From Trichuris trichiura (taxonomy: Eukaryota > Nematoda > Enoplea > Trichinellida > Trichuridae): 64,000 nucleotides of DNA. A program made the position numbers and the translations under genes. Shown here one piece after another: positions 60,301-64,000 of this stretch; within the stretch, counting starts at the first letter, position 1; the number at the start of each line of letters is the position of its first letter. Below the pieces are notes generated by a model. That model worked only from the letters and a program-made list of their open reading frames with translations. It was not told where the DNA came from and did not search any database. The stretch is taken from contig JBAJFE010000023.1 of NCBI GenBank assembly GCA_037903355.1, positions 1,922,001 to 1,986,000 of the forward strand, in the 5' to 3' direction.

Positions 60301-63271
60301 TCACAATACAGGATTCAAACTGCAGTTGCAGAAAGGTAACGTTTGCGCTAAAATAAAAGCTGCAAGTTCATCTTGTAGCTGTTCAACGAGTAATAGCACC
60401 TTAGTCCTACTGCAAAGTGTTTAGTTGGGTAGAATTTCTAGTAGCACCATACTATCGTTGAAAATATCACCGGCAACGATGACAAAAGAAATTTACAATA
60501 ACAAAGGAGTTAGCTCCTAAGAAATAAGTTAGCAAAGCAAACTAGTACAATAAGACCGGTTGAACAACCCAGCAATACATACACACAGTTTCCCTAGGAC
60601 AGAGGTAAGGGAGGACTTGTTGTGGTTTACAAAATCAAAGGATGTAACCTAATCAATTAAGCAGGAAGTCTTTCGCTGAAATTCTAATAGAGTTTCATAC
60701 AGCTGACCTTACTAATGACTCTTCTGCATATGGAGATTTCAACAGGGCCAAGCATAAAAAACTAAAGGCGAACAGAATTCGCTGTGCAGGCTAAAAAAGG
60801 TCTAACAGGTAAATAAATACCGTTATAGCTGGATTCAGTCAAGAAGATTACAACGGATGCTTAATTTCGAATGGACGCTGCTCAGTTGAACATTAGCTCA
60901 TCCTTAATTTAACTCTGAGATCATACGAGAACGGAATGATATTCTAAGGACGCTTTGAAATGGGCAACGTCCTCTACGGAGCTATTTCATTAACGCAAAC
61001 GCTAAGTGAGACTGAGAATGGGCCATCTGAAATGACGAATTTCAGACGAGAACGATTTGAAGGACCTACTGTTTCAACCAAATACGAAGATGAAGAAAGT
61101 TACTGGTCGATACACGCTTTAAAAGAAAAGGTAACATTGCTGTTGCCACTAAACAGATGTGTAGCAATTTAAATGAAGCTATCTATGTATGCCTATGTAA
61201 TTTAGTTTCCGTAACCAACCCATTAGGCACACCTTCAATGGAAGCATCTACTCAGGGCATCAAAAATGCCATTGACAGGGTGTCACAAGTACTTTTAAAT
61301 GTAGCTGAGTATGTAAGACAAGCTTCAGTACAGCGACGCTAGGTAATGCTAGCTATTTCGATGAAGAAGACGTAACCCTTTAGTTCAGCGGTTCAGGTCG
61401 CCCAAACCTGATTCAGTGACAATATCCCCGGACGAGTAGCTTCTATTCCGGCGCGTTTCAATCTAACATTGCTTCACTTGAAATCAGCATAAACTACTGT
61501 TATGCCATAAAAACTGCGGCTAAGCCGACTCAGAATGCCCTGCAGTCAAATATGTGCCAACTTCAGATTGAAAGGATTGTCGAAAATTTATGGCATTCAT
61601 CGATTGACCTTTAACGATGCTTTCAATTTCAGCGTTTGCCTTACAGCGTATCTCTGCGCGACATAAACGGAGTGCAGTATCTCTACCTGCGACTGAAATT
61701 CAAACCTGGAGCAAAGGCTATTTCACTGAAGCTGTTCTCCGGTCACAAGGTTGTATGGGAACTAGTTGCAACGAAAAAATACCGTGCGTTGGAAGACCCT
61801 TAACCTTTTCCTTTCGTAATGGGGGAAACAAAATTTCAGAAAAATACTCCAAAGCAAGAGCTACGCTACTTCCGTCCCAAATATCAGCGTCGTCAGACAA
61901 TATACTTCCCATGTTCCTAATCATTAAGGCGAGCAGTGTTATAGTGAGCATTAAAAAGGTCATTCAACGATTTCCCATTTCAATTGCCTTCCGTTTAAGG
62001 TAATTTACAACGACCAAGTGCAGATAACCAATAAGCTTCGATCAAAAGCGCATGTCGACAGAGCAGTAATAGATGGCGATGTTATTTTGTACAAAATGGT
62101 CGCGGGAACCGAGAAAAGGTAATACACATCAACAGGGTATCCGCAATGGCCTGACTTCCCTGCTTAAACAGCGGCTTCTGGTTGCACAGAACGTATAGGA
62201 GTCACGTCTGCTTATAATCAGTTCAGCTAAACTGACTGCATGAAAAAGGCAAAAAGACAATTCCAAAATCATTGAATTACCATTGAACTTTCTATATTCT
62301 AAGAAATTGTCCGAGAAAACTTATACCTAATCCAACTACAAGTTGTCAAATTGTTCCACATTTTAGCATAGTGGACCACGTTCCAAAAGAGGAAAGAAAA
62401 ATTTTCTTATACTATAACCAGCTATCAAAAATGAAAAAACAAGGAGAAGCGATGACGCTCTTGGAAATCATCTTATATGTGCTGAAACGTGAACGCGGGA
62501 AGAAGATTAACTTGGAGCCGATAGTAAGCATCATTGATTCGATAGATGAGCACGAAGGGGAATGCTTGCTTAACATTAAAAAGAAAAAAATGAAAGCTTT
62601 TTCCTTTAATTAATCACTCCCTATAGCGTTCCTTTCTTTCCAAAATGTAGTCGGAAACAAGCTGCACCGCTCAGTTGTCATTGTTCAAAGAAAAATGTTG
62701 AAAAATTTTCAAATTCTGCTTCAGGCTCTTCCTTATTACGTTCCGTTCAAAAGAAACGTGGTAGCCAATTTCGCTATGTTCAAGCTTGCGTTTAAACAAA
62801 ACGCAGGAACCCTTTCAATTGATTTCATGATCGATAATGAAAGGGTTTTGCGCGTACAAGGTACTCTGGCGAAAAATTCTCTAAATGCTGGTAAGCACGT
62901 GACATTGCGTACACCGAAAAAAGGCACTATGACAAGGTGAACATTGCAGAAAACAAACACGCGCTACGGCTTAAAGAAAACAGGGTTGACACAATGCTCA
63001 TAAAGGAAATGGAAAACAAACCATTCGACGTGCTCGTTATCTTATACAGGAGCAGAATATACGTAAGAAAAGATTTCCCCTTTTGCGCTTATAGCTTTTA
63101 CAGCATGGCGAGCTGTGCTTGCAGATCACTTATGGAGAAGCATTGCGAGTGTACGAAGTTTTTGGAGAAAGACGTCTCGTAAACAAAATAAAAATAAGTG
63201 GTGACGTTAATCTGTATGAAACCAGCCCAGGTGTCATAGAGAAGGTGAAACGAAAACGTCGTGGAACCTAA
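32412..63271 (+). CDS. Giant secreted protein of 20 tandem galectin-like domains
   Basis: I chained 79 coding exons with fully consistent phases into about 3,442 residues. Exon 1 (32412-32489) encodes a signal peptide, ESNHALFRLVVVLIATACLA; an in-frame ATG at 32400 would add MRRT. The rest is 20 copies of a domain made from exons A-B-C plus a linker exon D. Exon A has the pattern ATVxLxPxxxxFxMxVxMDNNxAW, B has EWTxSxLINxxW and C has LxLNGKKxSPxYxLPGxxxKxVxVxGDV. The strand pattern, the Trp after the N-x-x-W turn and the C-terminal LP...I.I.GDV match galectins. The galectin H-x-N-P-R motif is absent, so this is a divergent relative and sugar binding is uncertain. Classical galectins lack signal peptides and have one or two domains. 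Several linkers carry KKKR-type basic runs, and the protein ends KRKRRGT. The stop is TAA at 63269-63271. No membrane anchor was seen. Function is unknown to me. Confidence 0.85.
33265..33338. repeat. (ATT)n microsatellite in intron 1 of the giant gene
   Basis: About 24 ATT units lie in the 1.3-kb first intron (32490-33804), which otherwise holds nothing I recognise. Confidence 0.97.
33805..35193 (+). other. Galectin-like domain 1 (exons A1-D1)
   Basis: Exons are A 33805-33957, B 34042-34173, C 34240-34340 and D 35073-35193. The Trp of B is kept (VDNDWQNEKW). C is unusually short (101 nt) and lacks the first LxLNG strand, but keeps FIVKGDV. The D linker is acidic and aromatic (EIEEYQDGLASTWDVLKY). 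Confidence 0.75.
35520..37028 (+). other. Galectin-like domain 2 (exons A2-D2)
   Basis: Exons are A 35520-35645, B 36080-36205, C 36256-36374 and D 36935-37028. A is the shortest (42 codons) and lacks the usual Trp. B has DNGVWKKQ. C has FYINGHKVSPKYSLPK and a GNV in place of GDV. The A-B intron carries a mobile element. The linker is acidic. Confidence 0.75.
35698..35985. mobile_element. Inverted-repeat element in the A2-B2 intron
   Basis: Arms of about 110 bp share ACACAAATTCCTAATCTTCA and its complement, and TTTTCAACGATCA / TGATCGTTGAAAA. The same family occurs at 17745-17963 in a cha-1 intron, with the loop segment in the opposite orientation. No ORF was found. Confidence 0.7.
37621..38362 (+). 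other. Galectin-like domain 3 (exons A3-D3)
   Basis: Exons are A 37621-37821, B 37913-38038, C 38109-38227 and D 38278-38362. A is the longest (67 codons); its acceptor (AAGTAG) is weak and the true start could be further in. B has LINGQWTNRVNF. C has MSLNGEKISPQYKLPGK...VTVTGDV. Confidence 0.75.
38458..39947 (+). other. Galectin-like domain 4 (exons A4-D4), with a duplicated C exon
   Basis: Exons are A 38458-38607, B 38659-38784, C 38844-38956 and D 39830-39947. B has LINQEWKQRLPF. C keeps VLVNGKAISPKYQIPG and VTVAGDI but ends early at a donor supplied by a tandem duplication. The linker is Gln/Glu/Arg-rich, with ETRKRVDLRRLQEK. Confidence 0.7.
38838..39072 (+). repeat. Partial tandem duplication of exon C4
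   Basis: About 110 bp from the acceptor TTACAG through GGAGACATCG is repeated. The second copy has indels, in-frame stops (GTG TAA at its start) and cannot encode the strand. The first copy stays open to TTACAGGT|GTAAGT, which is phase 2 as required for all C exons. Confidence 0.75.
40557..41354 (+). other. Galectin-like domain 5 (unit 1, first half)
   Basis: Exons are A 40557-40700, B 40785-40913, C 40967-41085 and D 41228-41354. B has LTNRVWEQQEDSF, C has LWLNGRKLPLTYTLPA and GGEV. The linker carries VDPKKKRRTDPFVRTTIQK, a strongly basic run. Confidence 0.8.
41948..42884 (+). other. Galectin-like domain 6 (unit 1, second half)
   Basis: Exons are A 41948-42100, B 42174-42296, C 42350-42468 and D 42800-42884. 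This is the second domain type. A ends TLRLDAPLRRP. B has IVDGNEEKITQF with no Trp at the galectin-equivalent place. C has LSVNGRNISKKFPLPGN and VSGDV. The linker is acidic/lysine-rich (KGKDIEDKDTEKNKDD). Confidence 0.8.
43261..44034 (+). other. Galectin-like domain 7 (unit 2, first half)
   Basis: Exons are A 43261-43404, B 43463-43591, C 43645-43763 and D 43908-44034. B has LINNVWEQQEDTF, C has LWLNGKKLSPIYTLPGE and IDGDV. The linker again has a PKKKR run, VDPKKKRKVDPLVRTTI. Confidence 0.8.
44656..45365 (+). other. Galectin-like domain 8 (unit 2, second half)
   Basis: Exons are A 44656-44808, B 44882-45004, C 45062-45180 and D 45254-45365. It is nearly the same as domain 6, including the introns. 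B has IIDGNEEKITQF without Trp. C has LSVNGTNISKKFPLPGN and VNGDV. The linker is acidic (SEEETEGLRFPDENEIEN). Confidence 0.8.
45718..46485 (+). other. Galectin-like domain 9 (unit 3, first half)
   Basis: Exons are A 45718-45861, B 45925-46053, C 46108-46226 and D 46359-46485. B starts RWTPET instead of EWT and has LVNNVWVQQKISF. C has LWVNKRKISPKYTLPGT and GGDV. The linker has ADPKKKRTKDPYVRRTIRS. Confidence 0.8.
47132..48080 (+). other. Galectin-like domain 10 (unit 3, second half)
   Basis: Exons are A 47132-47284, B 47366-47488, C 47546-47664 and D 47966-48080. B has IVDGNEEKSTEF without Trp. C has LSVNGRNIGKKFPLPGN and VSGDV. The linker is very acidic (EIDVEGTDTEITEDDEDA). Confidence 0.8.
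48371..50243 (+). other. Galectin-like domain 11 (unit 4, first half), A and B fused
   Basis: Exons are A+B 48371-48730, C 48781-48899 and D 50120-50243. The intron between A and B has lost its donor and is open in frame. It adds 30 codons (48515-48604) with three Cys. B has VIDNVWEQQDSF, C has LWLNNKKISPTYPLPGT and GGDV. The linker has lost the KKKR run (ENNRKMDPYVWHTRKSG). The 1.2-kb intron 48900-50119 holds nothing I recognise. Confidence 0.75.
50499..50531. repeat. Fragment related to the hairpin element
   Basis: ACCGCTGAAGACGGGTC followed by a related ACCTGAAA segment matches the right arm of the hairpin element near 2225-2260. It lies in the D11-A12 intron. Confidence 0.45.
50676..51692 (+). 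other. Galectin-like domain 12 (unit 4, second half)
   Basis: Exons are A 50676-50828, B 50910-51032, C 51086-51204 and D 51566-51692. B has IIDGNGEKVTQF without Trp, and its donor is a weak CAA|GTGACG made by a 4-nt deletion relative to domains 6, 8 and 10. C has LSVKGRNISKKFPLPGN and VTGDV. The linker is acidic. Confidence 0.78.
51957..52938 (+). other. Galectin-like domain 13 (exons A13-D13)
   Basis: Exons are A 51957-52109, B 52178-52303, C 52354-52472 and D 52863-52938. B has SLSGGTWKKHPSF. C starts at the inner acceptor CTGCAG, giving the standard 119 nt; it has ISVDGRVISPWYSLPGK, but GGGI replaces GDV. The short linker ends MADKRTER and runs into FDKKKR of domain 14. Confidence 0.75.
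53391..54765 (+). other. Galectin-like domain 14 (exons A14-D14)
   Basis: Exons are A 53391-53525, B 53627-53752, C 53814-53935 and D 54627-54765. A begins FDKKKRPYTLADAEL. B has SMINGERLREVSY, with no Trp in the turn. C is 122 nt and has FTDKYALPGRSVKG and ITGDV. Confidence 0.75.
55344..56167 (+). other. Galectin-like domain 15 (exons A15-D15)
   Basis: Exons are A 55344-55484, B 55567-55692, C 55747-55865 and D 56029-56167. A has MKVNPNAKKFHIIAEMDEKK. B has HWVLRTVIDGKFKTVGNY, with the turn Trp replaced. C has FIIDTVAVPLKCKLPA and LGDV. Confidence 0.75.
56728..57983 (+). other. Galectin-like domain 16 (exons A16-D16)
   Basis: Exons are A 56728-56880, B 57328-57453, C 57502-57620 and D 57833-57983. 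A has IHATVRLEPNAESFAVHIKL. B (acceptor TTTATAG) has RWTISSFVNGRWIESLAF. C has ILINGQVISPKCPLLGE and ISGDV. The linker is long, with INKRKLL. Confidence 0.75.
58275..59249 (+). other. Galectin-like domain 17 (exons A17-D17)
   Basis: Exons are A 58275-58427, B 58483-58608, C 58671-58789 and D 59138-59249. B has EWTLSSYINGTEKNKVSF, with no turn Trp. C has VMLNNKKISPVYVVPGR and VTGDV. The linker ends in DDKKRKRS, a dense basic run. Confidence 0.75.
59805..61130 (+). other. Galectin-like domain 18 (exons A18-D18)
   Basis: Exons are A 59805-59957, B 60038-60166, C 60217-60335 and D 61007-61130. B has EWKFSTYKESTWTTEATY and a GC donor (CAG|GCAAGG). C has FPKVPLPGKLFYGLKIEGDL. The linker has NFRRERFEG. 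Confidence 0.72.
61633..62523 (+). other. Galectin-like domain 19 (exons A19-D19)
   Basis: Exons are A 61633-61783, B 61840-61943, C 62000-62118 and D 62367-62523. The A-B intron is in phase 1, unlike domains 1-18, and the EWT...N..W strand is missing. C has VIYNDQVQITNKLRSKAHV and IDGDV. The long linker is hydrophobic in part, with LKRERGKK. Confidence 0.7.
62725..63271 (+). other. Galectin-like domain 20 and C-terminus
   Basis: Exons are A 62725-62890, B 62950-63062 and C 63125-63271. Like domain 19, the A-B intron is phase 1. C has KIKISGDVNLYE, then a basic tail ending VKRKRRGT and TAA. There is no D exon. Confidence 0.7.
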
Positions 63272-63392
63272 GTTGTTCGCTTCAAGCAGTTGGCTTAACT
63301 ATTAAACTTTTGTTGCCCATTGATGTTTACAGCTCGCACTGCAAGCCTATCTTTAAACTGTAGTGCAGTAGTAATACGAAAAAAGACAGAAT

Positions 63393-63398
63393 AATAAA
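63393..63398 (+). terminator. Polyadenylation signal of the giant gene
   Basis: AATAAA lies about 120 nt after the stop codon and is followed by an A-rich run. Confidence 0.55.
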
Positions 63399-64000
63399 AA
63401 AAAATGAAAGTAGAAAAGGGCTATTCAATTGGAACAGGTTTGTTCAGTGTGAGCAGAAATAATAGCGTGCAGCTGGTAACGTTGAACTTTAGCTTTTGTA
63501 AGACAATCTAAACAACTGGAGCGGTTTAAAGACGATTGCATGCTTTGTTCTCAAGCGAACTCACAACTTGCTACTTAAGCATTCTTATGGAAAGACAATG
63601 ATCCTTTGGTAACCTATTACCGCAAAACAGTGTTTAGCTAACTGACTTTTACTACAATGCATTTTGCAGCGACGAAAATCAGTGTCGCGGCAGAAACAGT
63701 AATTGTTCCGCATTTAATCACTCCAACTTTTCATCCTATTTAAACTATATGACTGAATGAAAACAGCTAATCTTACCCACAGTAAATACAACGAAATGTT
63801 GCTTCCACTTTGAAGCAAAGCGCGCGACAAGCTAGTCTACAAAGATTCAAAACTTTAAAGATAATAAGTGTATATGAAAATCAAGTGCGCATTAAGTGAA
63901 AGTCCAGCAGAAGGACTCGCCATTGCCTGCTCCTCTGTTGAGCTACGCCTATACAGTCACTCATTACAGCATACCGTCGCAGTTAGTATTCCAACAAATC
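63399..64000. other. Right-edge region without a recognised gene
   Basis: No exon, RNA gene or repeat was recognised downstream of the giant gene. Confidence 0.45.

Noticed and set aside
61370..61470. tRNA-like stretch with TTCAGGTCGCC
   Set aside because: No cloverleaf with consistent stems could be drawn, and it lies in an intron.
1..64000. CRISPR array, bacterial operon or rRNA genes
   Set aside because: No regularly spaced short repeats, ribosome binding sites or rRNA-like sequence were seen; genes have spliceosomal introns.

Overview
The window is nuclear DNA of a nematode. The main evidence is an intact cholinergic gene locus: a UNC-17-type vesicular acetylcholine transporter followed on the same strand by choline acetyltransferase. 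Supporting evidence is a secreted CAP/SCP-family protein, a nematode-style serpentine receptor and many short (about 50-60 nt) GT-AG introns. A clade I (whipworm/Trichinellida-like) species is my guess, not something shown by the sequence.

Layout. 1-5.2 kb: no confident gene, a long hairpin element, diverged repeats and a CA/TA microsatellite. 5.2-8.2 kb: unc-17 (two coding exons). 8.4-18.3 kb: cha-1 (14 coding exons), whose large introns hold several foldback elements. 18.35-19.8 kb: nothing recognised. 19.8-20.8 kb: a single-exon GPCR on the minus strand. 20.8-27.5 kb: gene-poor, one unassigned ORF and a second copy of the hairpin element. 27.5-30.3 kb: a six-exon secreted protein with a degenerate CAP domain, a Cys-rich segment and a C-terminal DUF5648-like repeat domain. 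30.3-32.4 kb: nothing recognised. 32.4-63.3 kb: one very large gene on the plus strand.

The large gene is the main discovery. I could chain 79 coding exons in a consistent reading frame from a signal peptide (ATG at 32412, or 32400) to a stop at 63271. They encode about 3,440 residues. After the signal peptide come 20 tandem copies of a domain that resembles a divergent galectin fold. Each copy is built from the same exon quartet: A (N-terminal strands), B (often E-W...N..W), C (L-x-L-N-G...LPG...GDV, nearly always exactly 119 nt) and D (hydrophilic linker). Intron phases repeat as 0-0-2-0. Domains 5-12 are four recent tandem duplications of a two-domain unit in which basic (KKKR) and acidic linkers alternate. 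Signal peptide, tandem repeats and basic linkers together suggest an exported multi-lectin, possibly cut into pieces by a proprotein convertase. That processing is inference.

unc-17 and cha-1 act together: ChAT makes acetylcholine and UNC-17 loads it into synaptic vesicles. Both have a 3' splice site just upstream of the start codon, as expected if both are spliced from a shared 5' leader exon, the arrangement known from other animals. The CAP protein and the multidomain lectin-like protein are both predicted to be secreted and may act at the worm surface or host interface; this is inference.
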